21,249 nt of DNA, taken from JAGTVB01 sp964624765. Lineage in GTDB: Bacteria; Pseudomonadota; Gammaproteobacteria; HK1. Shown piece after piece: positions 15,100-21,249 of this stretch. The position numbers and the translations under genes were made by a program. Under the pieces are notes generated by a model. That model was not told where the DNA came from and did no database searches. It saw only the letters and a list, made by a program, of their open reading frames with translations. The stretch lies in contig CAZUZO010000047.1 in assembly GCA_964624765.1 (NCBI GenBank), positions 1 to 21,249 of the forward strand, read 5' to 3'. Numbering within the stretch: position 1 is the stretch's first letter; the number at the start of each line of letters is the position of its first letter.

Positions 15100-16013
15100 T
15101 CTAACGACGCAAGTGCTCCAAGCTTGACGGCCCTGAACGCCGGTGACGCCATCACCGCCAGAACTTTCTCGGCGTAACGCGGATCCGTGGCGTAGCCGGC
15201 AGCTTGCAGGCCATGCACGTACGCCGCTGCATCGCCACCGCTGGCCAGCGCCGCCTGGTAACGGGGTGCCTGTCGGATCAGGTCCACGTAGTCGTCGAAG
15301 CTCTCGGAAATGTTGGTATAGGCGCGAAACGCCGACGGGCGCCGTTCCATCACGCCCTGCACGAATTCGAGGGTGGGCACCACCACCCGAGCACCGGGCC
15401 AGCGACCATCGGCCTTGATACCGAACAAGTTGAAACTGTTCGTTCCGTCGGCATGGCGGATCATGGCCCGCCCCCATCCCGTCTCCAGAGCCGCCTGGGC
15501 AATCAACACCTGCGGGGCAACCCCGAGCCGTTGCGCGGCGCGGGTCGCCTGGGGCAACAAGGTTTGCACGAAACGCTGGGGTGTGTCGAAGACGGGATCC
15601 CTCGCCCGCGTGGTCCGCGGAGGCGGCTGGGTCGAAGGGAGCACCTCCCCGCGCAGACCAGGCCGCGGAGCGGCTAACGGCGGGGGGGCGGCTCCCAGCG
15701 AGACGGGGGGTGAAATACCTCCTGGTTCACCGAGCTCGCGCACCAGCATATCCGCCAGACCGATACCCCGCGCTCGGGCCAGGGACAGGGAAAGTTGCTG
15801 ATCGTAAAGTCCACGATAGACATCGGCGGCGGGATCGGTTTGCAGGGGGTCGCCCAGAGCGGTCTGGCGCATGCTCTTCAGCAGCATCTGTAGAAACAAC
15901 CCTTCGAACTGCTGCGCCACCGCCGGTAGCGCCGCCTGATGGTCACGACTGGCCTCGCGGCGCAGGTGCGCCAGCCCGACAAGGTCGGTGTAAACAGCCG
16001 GAGAAGCCACCAT
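15096..16013 (-). CDS. flgJ: Flagellar rod-assembly protein/peptidoglycan hydrolase FlgJ
   Basis: A two-domain periplasmic protein of 305 residues. The N-terminal rod-binding domain (about 25-100) contains QQFEGLFLQMLLKSMR and YDQQLSLSLARARGIGLADMLVREL. A Pro-rich linker (about 100-140) follows. The C-terminal glucosaminidase-type domain (about 145-300) has catalytic Glu177 in QAALETGWG, plus SFNLFGIKA and FRAYTNISESFDDYVDLI. It caps the growing rod and opens the peptidoglycan for it. It starts three bases after the flgI stop. The stop codon lies in the CTCAG motif bordering the repeat element. Confidence 0.95.
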   Translation of the reverse strand: MVASPAVYTDLVGLAHLRREASRDHQAALPAVAQQFEGLFLQMLLKSMRQTALGDPLQTDPAADVYRGLYDQQLSLSLARARGIGLADMLVRELGEPGGISPPVSLGAAPPPLAAPRPGLRGEVLPSTQPPPRTTRARDPVFDTPQRFVQTLLPQATRAAQRLGVAPQVLIAQAALETGWGRAMIRHADGTNSFNLFGIKADGRWPGARVVVPTLEFVQGVMERRPSAFRAYTNISESFDDYVDLIRQAPRYQAALASGGDAAAYVHGLQAAGYATDPRYAEKVLAVMASPAFRAVKLGALASLD

Positions 16014-16016
16014 GGC

Positions 16017-17132
16017 CTAGATGATCACCAATTCCGCGCGCAGCGCACCAGCCTCCTTGAGCGCCTCGAGTATGGCCACCAAATCACTGGGACCGGCACC
16101 CACCTGGTTCACCGCGCGCACGATCTCCTCTAGCGACACGCCGGGGCCGAACACGAAGGCGCGCTGCCCTTGCTCGCGAACCTCGATCTCGGAATCCGGC
16201 ACGACGACCGTTGCACCGCCCGCAAACGGCTGCGGCTGACTCACCTGGGTGCGATTGGTGATGGTGACCGAGAGGTTTCCGTGGGCCACTGCCGCTGCCT
16301 GAACCTTAACGTGGCTACCGATCACAACCGATCCCGTACGGGCATTGACGATCACCCGTGCCGGGGCGGTACCCGGCTCGAGGGAGACATTCTCGATGCG
16401 CGAGACAAAGTCCACCCGCGGCCCGGGGTCGCGCGGCGCCGCGACCTGTACCGAGGTGGCATCCAGCGGCCGAGCCATACCCCGCCCCACCTCGCTATTG
16501 ATGGCGTCGGCCACCCGTTTCGCGGTGGTGAAATCGGGATCGTGCAGGTTCAATACGATGTACTCTGCAGAGCCGAAAGAGGTGGGCGCCGGCCGTTCGA
16601 CGGTGGCGCCATTGGGGATCCGACCGACGGTCGGCACATTGAGGGAGATGCTGTTGCCGTCATCGGTGGCCACCCCGAAGCCGCCGACCACCACGTTGCC
16701 TTGGGCGATGGCGTAGATCTCCCCATCGGCCCCCTTGACCGGCGACATGAGCAACGTCCCTCCCCGCAGACTCTTGGCATTGCCGATGGTGGATACGGTG
16801 ATATCGATGCTCTGCCCCGGTTTGGCGAAGGGCGGCAACACGGCACTCACGGTGACGGCGGCAACATTTTTCAGCTGGGGGTTCACATTTGCCGGCAAAC
16901 GAATGCCGAGTTGGTTCAGCATGTTCTTGAGACTTTGCACCGTGAACGGGGCCTGGCCGGTCTGATCGCCGGTACCATCGAGACCGACCACTAACCCATA
17001 GCCGATCAGCTGGTTGTCGCGCACGCCCTCGATGCGCGCGAGATCTTTGACCCGCTCCGCCGGCACCGCACCGGGCGCGACGAGCAACGCAAGGGCAATC
17101 AAGGTCACCTGGAATGATCGGTAACGTCCCAT
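16017..17132 (-). CDS. flgI: Flagellar P-ring protein FlgI
   Basis: Builds the periplasmic P ring around the rod. The 371-residue precursor has a Sec signal peptide (about residues 1-25, cleavage after VPA). The mature protein begins ERVKDLARIEGVRDNQLIGYG, and GLVVGLDGTGDQTG, GTLLMSPVKGADG and AIAQGNVVVGGFG are family hallmarks. ATG at 17132 is preceded by GGGGGA. It heads the flagellar block in this window; flgH, its usual upstream neighbour encoding the L ring, is absent here. A sigma-54-like promoter lies about 40-55 bases upstream. Confidence 0.96.
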   Translation of the reverse strand: MGRYRSFQVTLIALALLVAPGAVPAERVKDLARIEGVRDNQLIGYGLVVGLDGTGDQTGQAPFTVQSLKNMLNQLGIRLPANVNPQLKNVAAVTVSAVLPPFAKPGQSIDITVSTIGNAKSLRGGTLLMSPVKGADGEIYAIAQGNVVVGGFGVATDDGNSISLNVPTVGRIPNGATVERPAPTSFGSAEYIVLNLHDPDFTTAKRVADAINSEVGRGMARPLDATSVQVAAPRDPGPRVDFVSRIENVSLEPGTAPARVIVNARTGSVVIGSHVKVQAAAVAHGNLSVTITNRTQVSQPQPFAGGATVVVPDSEIEVREQGQRAFVFGPGVSLEEIVRAVNQVGAGPSDLVAILEALKEAGALRAELVII

Positions 17133-17171
17133 GGCATCAGTCCCCCATTCTGCAACAGGCCCGCTCTACGG

Positions 17172-17187
17172 GGCATGCTTCATGCCA
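17172..17187 (-). promoter_or_regulatory. Candidate sigma-54 promoter for flgI
   Basis: On the minus strand TGGCATGAAGCATGC has GG and GC separated by ten bases, the invariant spacing of -24/-12 promoters (consensus TGGCACG-N4-TTGCW). Transcription would begin near 17160, about 28 bases before the flgI ATG. RpoN control of ring and rod genes is established in several gammaproteobacteria. The site is also a 6-bp inverted repeat (GGCATG-AAG-CATGCC), so chance or a hairpin remains possible. Confidence 0.4.
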
Positions 17188-17352
17188 GCGTCTCCGAGCC
17201 TGCGAACAAACCGATCAAACCCCCAAGGGGGACGTCGCGGACCGCCTCGAGCCGACGCCGGGAAACTGGAAACTTGCTCCCTTAACCCGTAACCTAGACG
17301 CCTGAGAGGCCATTGCCCAACCTGCAATAGTACTTGAGAACATCGTTCAGAT

Positions 17353-17958
17353 ATGCAAACGCGCACATCCATTACCGCCAGGGGTCATCGATTCTTTGGC
17401 TTCACTGTCGCCCTGTTACTGAGTCTGATGGGAGGAACCACCATGGCTGCCGACGAATCGATGGTCCAGCTGCAAACCAACCTGGGACCGATCACGATCA
17501 AGCTCGACCGGGGAAACGCTCCTCAGACCGTGGAGAATTTTCTCGGCTACGTGCGCGAAGGGTTCTATGAAACCACCCTCTTCCACCGGGTGATCGATGG
17601 TTTCATGATACAAGGCGGGGGATTCGAACCCGGCATGCGCCAGAAAACCACCGGCGCACCCATCACCAACGAGGCCGACAACGGCTTGAGCAACAAACGA
17701 GGGACCATCGCTATGGCACGGACCGCCGATCCCCATTCGGCCACCTCGCAGTTCTATATCAACGTCGCCGACAACCTGTTCCTCGACTTCAAATCCCCGA
17801 CCCGCGACGGCTGGGGCTACTGCGTGTTCGGCGAGGTCGTGGAGGGACGCGAGGTACTAGACCAGATACGCAAGGTTCCCACCACTACCAGGGCGGGGCA
17901 CGAGAACGTTCCGGTCGATAACGTGCTCATCGAGCGGGTGGACATTTTGCCCCAGTAG
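17353..17958 (+). CDS. Cyclophilin-type peptidyl-prolyl cis-trans isomerase, with signal peptide
   Basis: A single cyclophilin domain (about residues 37-200) that speeds isomerisation of X-Pro bonds. Catalytic-site motifs are FHRVIDGFMIQGG, MARTADPHSATSQFYINV and CVFGEVVEG. The N-terminus from ATG 17353 has a basic start, a hydrophobic core FFGFTVALLLSLMGG and a plausible cleavage TTMA-ADES, indicating a PpiA-like periplasmic form. A second ATG at 17443 falls at that cleavage point and has a perfect GGAGG seven bases upstream, while the first ATG has little Shine-Dalgarno. A PpiB-like cytosolic form of about 171 residues is therefore possible. It is followed by lpxH on the same strand, as ppiB often is in this class. 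Confidence 0.93.
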   Translation: MQTRTSITARGHRFFGFTVALLLSLMGGTTMAADESMVQLQTNLGPITIKLDRGNAPQTVENFLGYVREGFYETTLFHRVIDGFMIQGGGFEPGMRQKTTGAPITNEADNGLSNKRGTIAMARTADPHSATSQFYINVADNLFLDFKSPTRDGWGYCVFGEVVEGREVLDQIRKVPTTTRAGHENVPVDNVLIERVDILPQ

Positions 17959-17960
17959 CG

Positions 17961-18049
17961 GTGCCAGCGGTCGTGGCACCAGCGCCCGGCCCGCGAAGTC
18001 TTGCGCCTAGCTGCGGCCCGTCCGGCCCAGAGGTCGCGATCAGCTAGGC
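17961..18049. other. Dyad-rich gap between the cyclophilin gene and lpxH
   Basis: Two perfect inverted repeats lie in this intergenic stretch: GTGCCA/TGGCAC (17961-17966 with 17974-17979) and GCCTAGCTG/CAGCTAGGC (18005-18013 with 18041-18049). Neither is followed by a T-run. They may form RNA structure between the two genes; no known element is recognised. Confidence 0.4.
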
Positions 18050-18116
18050 CCAACTCGGCCTTGCGAACGGCCTACGGCCACCTCGAGCGATTGCCCCCTG
18101 TTGAAAGGGATCTGGC

Positions 18117-18848
18117 GTGACGACGCTGTTCATCTCTGATCTCCACCTCAGCCCGGGGCGCCCGGCAATGGTGAGGGTTTTCCTCACCTTTCTCGAACGA
18201 CAGGCAAGCCGAGCCGAGGCCCTGTTTATCCTCGGGGATCTGTTCGACCAATGGCTGGGGGATGACGATGACACCGATCCCCATCCCGCCATCGTCGCAG
18301 CGTTGGCTCGCTTGACCGCCTCGGGCGTACCGGTCGGGGTGCTGCACGGCAACCACGATTTTCTCCTCGGCGCTGGCTTTGCTGCCCGTAGCGGCTGTCG
18401 GTTGCTCTCCGATCCGACGGTCATCGAGGTATACGGCACTACCGTGCTGCTCATGCACGGAGACACTCTGTGCACCGACGATGCCGCCTACCAGGCGTTA
18501 CGCGCTGAAGTCCGTGATCCCGCCAATCAGGCTCGCTTCCTCGCCCTACCGCTCGCCATGCGCGCGGCGCAAGCCGACGCCTTGCGCGCCACCTCTCGGC
18601 AACAAACCCAACTTAAATCGTCGTCCATCATGGACGCCAATGCGAGGGCGGTGGAAGCCATCATGCGCGAGCATGGCGTGAGGCACCTCATCCACGGTCA
18701 CACCCATCGCCCGGCGATCCATCATTCCTTCGGCCTCGAGAGTCAACGGGCGACACGCATCGTCCTGGGCGACTGGTACCGCCAGCCCCATGGGATCAGC
18801 TGGGATGCCGCGGGTTATCGCGTTATGGAGTGGCGGGGAACGAGCTAG
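18117..18848 (+). CDS. lpxH: UDP-2,3-diacylglucosamine diphosphatase
   Basis: A calcineurin-like metallophosphoesterase of 243 residues that hydrolyses UDP-2,3-diacylglucosamine to lipid X in lipid A synthesis, at the inner face of the cytoplasmic membrane. Metal ligands are visible in SDLHLS (D8, H10), GDLFDQW (D41), HGNHDF (N79, H80), MHGDTLCTDD and HGHTHRP. The start is GTG at 18117 with AAGGGA seven bases upstream, and it gives the family-typical MTTLFISDLHLS. Length is normal. It converges on the permease gene, 95 bases away. Confidence 0.95.
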   Translation: MTTLFISDLHLSPGRPAMVRVFLTFLERQASRAEALFILGDLFDQWLGDDDDTDPHPAIVAALARLTASGVPVGVLHGNHDFLLGAGFAARSGCRLLSDPTVIEVYGTTVLLMHGDTLCTDDAAYQALRAEVRDPANQARFLALPLAMRAAQADALRATSRQQTQLKSSSIMDANARAVEAIMREHGVRHLIHGHTHRPAIHHSFGLESQRATRIVLGDWYRQPHGISWDAAGYRVMEWRGTS

Positions 18849-18943
18849 CGTCCAACAGCATCGCACCTGACCCCGGCGCTCGCTTTAGCGTGCCTTTATC
18901 AACGCCCCTGGAATCACCACGTCGGGGAGCCCAAGGCAACACC

Positions 18944-20779
18944 CTAAAACACCACATTCAGCATGACGAGCATCATAATCAGAAACAATACCGTCATGCC
19001 CCCACCGGCACGCATGAAATCGACCACACGGTATCCGGCGGGTCCCATAAGCAGCGCATTCACCTGGTGGGTGGGGATGAGGAACGAGTTGGAGGTGGCG
19101 AGCGCCACCGTGAGGGCGAACACGGTAGGATCGGCACCGGCACCGATGGCGATGTTCACCGCTAGCGGCACCAGCAAGACCGTTGCCCCCACGTTGGACA
19201 TGACCAGGGTAAAGACGGTCGCCAACACCGCGATCACTGCTTGCAGTACCCAGGTGGGTACATCACCCATCAGGGCGAGAGTCTCCTGGGCAATCCACGC
19301 CGCGGTCCCGGTTGCCTCCACGGCGACCCCCAAGGGGATGAGGCTTGCCAACAAGAACACCGTCTGCCAACTGACGGATCGATAAGCCTCATCGATGGTC
19401 AGCACGCCGCTGACGATCATACCCACGGCGCCCACCAATAACGCGATGGAAAGCCGTAGATCAGTGAACAGCACCAAGCCGAGCGCGAGAGCGAAAAAGA
19501 ATAGGGCATGAAACAATTTGTGGGGCCGGCGGATCTCTTGGGGGTAATCCGTGACGATGACGAAGTTGCGGTCCGTCGACAGCGCATGCAGATCCTCCCA
19601 GGCGCTGTGCACCACCAGCGTATCGCCGGCACGCAGCGTGAGCGCGCGAAGGTCTTCGCGCAGGGTCTCCGCGCCGCGATGCACGGCGAGCACGCTGACC
19701 CGATACCGGTGGCGCATGCGCAGGGTACCGATGCTCTGTCCGATGAGTTCCGAGCCGGGAGGAATGACGATCTCAGAGATCCCCGCCCGGGATGGATTCA
19801 GCGTCTCGACGAAGGCGTTGAGCTCATCTTGGAGTTCCAGCTCGTTTCGGCGTTGAAACGCCTTGACCTGGTTCTCTTCCCCCATCAGCGCCAGCACCGA
19901 ACCGGTCCAGATCATCTCGTCCCGCGGCGGCGCGAGCCTCACCTCGTTGACATTACGAATCCCCAGAATAAAGGGCGCGTTGTCCTGCGCCTCGGCTTGC
20001 TCCACGGTCACTGCCGCGATGAGGCTGCTCAGGGTGACTCTGGCCTCATAGATATCACCCTGCAGTCCGTAGACCGTCTTGAAATAGTGGGCGGTGGTCC
20101 CTGGGTCGGCCTTGGCGGTCTTGACCAGCGGCAACACAAAGGGGCCAAGCAGCACGAAATAGACGATGCCGCTCAGCACCAATGCGATCCCTATCGGAGT
20201 CACATCGAACAGCTGGAATGTCGACATCGGCGGCACGTCCTGGGGTAGGCTCTGATTCGAGGTCAAGATCAGATCGTTCAACAAAATCAAAGGGCTGGAT
20301 CCGATCATGGTCACCGTACCACCGAGAATGGCACAAAAACCCATGGGCATGAGCAGGCGTGACAAGGCCAGACCGGTCCGCGTGGAAATCCGACTCACCA
20401 CCGGCAAGAACAGGGCAGCTGCCCCAACATTCTGCATGAAGCTCGATATGAACCCCACGGTACCGCAGATGATCGGGATGATGCGCTTCTCGGTGCTGCC
20501 GCCGATCTTTAGGATATAACCGGCCAACTGGCCCATGACGCCGGTCCTGTCCAGCCCGGCACCGATGATCATCACCGCGATGATCGATATGACGGCATTG
20601 CTCGCGAAGCCATCGAATAGCTCGTTGGCAGGCACGATACCGATGACCCCCAATATAACCATCACGAGGATAGCCGCCACATCAACCCGCACCACCTCGG
20701 TGACAAAGAGATAGATGGTCAACGCGAGGATCGCGAGCACCATCCACATATCAGGAGTCAGAATTATTGGCTCGGTCAC
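18944..20779 (-). CDS. SLC13/DASS family permease with two TrkA-C domains
   Basis: A 611-residue integral membrane protein of the divalent anion:sodium symporter type. It has hydrophobic helices over about residues 8-220, then a soluble insert of two RCK/TrkA C-terminal-like domains (about 230-305 and 332-412), then a second helical half (about 424-611). Each half carries a re-entrant motif region: MIGSSPLILLND in the first and SFLIPTHQVNALLMGPAGY in the second. Family members carry sulfate, dicarboxylates or other anions; the substrate cannot be told from sequence. The asparagine usual in GSSPN-type first motifs is replaced by leucine. The start is GTG at 20779; no strong Shine-Dalgarno is seen, and ATG at 20749 would cut into the first helix. 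Confidence 0.88.
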   Translation of the reverse strand: MTEPIILTPDMWMVLAILALTIYLFVTEVVRVDVAAILVMVILGVIGIVPANELFDGFASNAVISIIAVMIIGAGLDRTGVMGQLAGYILKIGGSTEKRIIPIICGTVGFISSFMQNVGAAALFLPVVSRISTRTGLALSRLLMPMGFCAILGGTVTMIGSSPLILLNDLILTSNQSLPQDVPPMSTFQLFDVTPIGIALVLSGIVYFVLLGPFVLPLVKTAKADPGTTAHYFKTVYGLQGDIYEARVTLSSLIAAVTVEQAEAQDNAPFILGIRNVNEVRLAPPRDEMIWTGSVLALMGEENQVKAFQRRNELELQDELNAFVETLNPSRAGISEIVIPPGSELIGQSIGTLRMRHRYRVSVLAVHRGAETLREDLRALTLRAGDTLVVHSAWEDLHALSTDRNFVIVTDYPQEIRRPHKLFHALFFFALALGLVLFTDLRLSIALLVGAVGMIVSGVLTIDEAYRSVSWQTVFLLASLIPLGVAVEATGTAAWIAQETLALMGDVPTWVLQAVIAVLATVFTLVMSNVGATVLLVPLAVNIAIGAGADPTVFALTVALATSNSFLIPTHQVNALLMGPAGYRVVDFMRAGGGMTVLFLIMMLVMLNVVF

Positions 20780-20856
20780 GGCAATATCAGCGATTAACGG
20801 CGATATAGCAGCAAAGCTGCAAACCCCGTGTCAGAACATTCAGCCCTGCCCGCATC

Positions 20857-20879
20857 AAGTATACCTTGGCCCAGGGCCA
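20857..20879 (-). promoter_or_regulatory. Candidate -10 box and palindromic operator upstream of the permease gene
   Basis: On the minus strand the perfect palindrome TTGGCCC-T-GGGCCAA (20879-20865) is followed two bases later by TATACT (20862-20857), a 5/6 match to the -10 consensus. Transcription would start near 20850, some 70 bases before the GTG. No good -35 is visible, which would suit an activator-dependent promoter. The palindrome could be an operator. Confidence 0.35.
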
Positions 20880-20924
20880 ATCCGTTCTACTGGATAACCC
20901 GCTGCACCCCGACGAAAAACCCCG

Positions 20925-20960
20925 GTCCCTGTCATTCCGGCTTGGAAGCCGGAATCCAGT
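20925..20960. repeat. REP-like dispersed palindrome
   Basis: Within this stretch ATTCCGGCTT-GG-AAGCCGGAAT (20934-20955) forms a perfect 10-bp stem, preceded by CCTGTC and followed by CCAG. This wording is the familiar bacterial intergenic repeat that, when translated, yields spurious SFRLGSRNP-type ORFs. It is one isolated copy in the window. Confidence 0.6.
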
Positions 20961-20979
20961 CGCTATGGATGGCCATAGT

Positions 20980-21165
20980 CGAGCAATCAACACCTTGACC
21001 CATCTAGACTCCCTCTTCCGGGGCCTGATGACCGACGTTGCGGTGAGAACAAATCTCCGTGACCTTCTTGAGCGCAACGCCCATCAGCGTGCGCCGGGGG
21101 ACATCATATCCGGTGAGGATGGAACAAGCGGTGCGCGCGACGGCACCCCATTCACCCAAAGCGGT
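20980..21165. other. Gene-poor right end
   Basis: The 470 bases right of the permease (20780-21249) contain no gene I can support. Apart from the promoter candidate, REP-like palindrome and terminator listed separately, I see only short open frames on both strands (up to about 100 codons) with no recognisable motif, no good ribosome site and, in part, overlap with the REP palindrome. Confidence 0.5.
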
Positions 21166-21194
21166 GAAAAAATCTAACCAGGGCAATGTTAGAT
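21166..21194 (-). terminator. Candidate Rho-independent terminator for a gene beyond the right edge
   Basis: Read on the minus strand, ATCTAAC (21194-21188) pairs with GTTAGAT (21178-21172) around a 9-base loop and is followed by TTTTTT. The stem is short and AT-rich but the T-run is well placed. It would end a minus-strand transcript entering from the right of the window. Confidence 0.42.
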
Positions 21195-21249
21195 CTGACA
21201 TTCCGCACATCCAATATCGGTTATGAGAGAATTAAGCCATCAGCCTCGT

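Noticed and set aside
18873..18900. Possible bidirectional terminator between lpxH and the permease gene
   Set aside because: The stem around GGCGCT/AGCGTGCC is imperfect and the following CTTTAT is a poor T-run, so I did not list it.
20866..21177. Plus-strand open frame of 103 codons at the right end
   Set aside because: It runs through the REP-like palindrome, whose translation (SFRLGSRNP) is a known source of false ORFs. It has no recognisable motif and no convincing ribosome site.
21004..21210. Minus-strand open frame of 68 codons near the right edge
   Set aside because: It overlaps the candidate terminator hairpin, has no family signature I recognise and no strong Shine-Dalgarno. It remains possible but cannot be supported.
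21222..21249. ATG on the plus strand opening a frame that runs off the window
   Set aside because: Only nine codons are visible and there is no good ribosome site, so a gene start cannot be claimed.

Overview
The window looks like chromosomal DNA of a GC-rich, motile gammaproteobacterium. The order truA-trpF-trpB-trpA-accD-folC-dedD-cvpA-purF-metZ is a well-known gammaproteobacterial series, a cyclophilin gene next to lpxH is also common there, and a Gram-negative envelope is implied by lpxH and the flagellar P ring. Genus cannot be read from the sequence. I support eighteen protein genes. I saw no tRNA, rRNA, CRISPR array or intact insertion sequence.

Layout. Positions 162-11936 are a minus-strand metabolic block, read right to left: truA, trpF, trpB, trpA, accD, folC, dedD (tightly packed from trpF on, with overlaps or short gaps), then cvpA, purF, metZ and a MOFRL-type glycerate kinase. 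Positions 12071-17132 are a minus-strand flagellar block (flgI, flgJ, flgK, flgL) covering the P ring, rod-cap muramidase and hook-filament junction; flgH is not beside flgI in this window. On the plus strand are a cyclophilin (17353-17958) and lpxH (18117-18848). A large minus-strand SLC13-type permease follows, converging on lpxH. The last 470 bases hold no gene I can support: a dispersed REP-like palindrome, a candidate promoter for the permease and a candidate terminator for a gene beyond the right edge.

The main structure not explained by genes is a family of short non-coding elements: 134-139 bp, 16-bp terminal inverted repeats (AGGTTGTGAAAAAACC), flanked on both sides by CTCAG (one flank GTCAG). 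Three complete copies (27-175, 4553-4701, 14956-15099, the last inverted) and at least one decayed half copy (4755-4812) sit directly at the 3' ends of genes. The element end or its CTCAG flank supplies the stop codon of glycerate kinase, cvpA and flgJ.

A second candidate is a leader upstream of metZ. A TTGACA promoter is followed by three mutually exclusive RNA pairings ending in a Rho-independent terminator, which is an attenuator-like layout. A third is the cyclophilin gene, where a perfect Shine-Dalgarno plus ATG falls at the predicted signal-peptide cleavage site and could yield both periplasmic and cytosolic forms.

All calls come from reading sequence and translations by eye; no database search, alignment or folding program was run.
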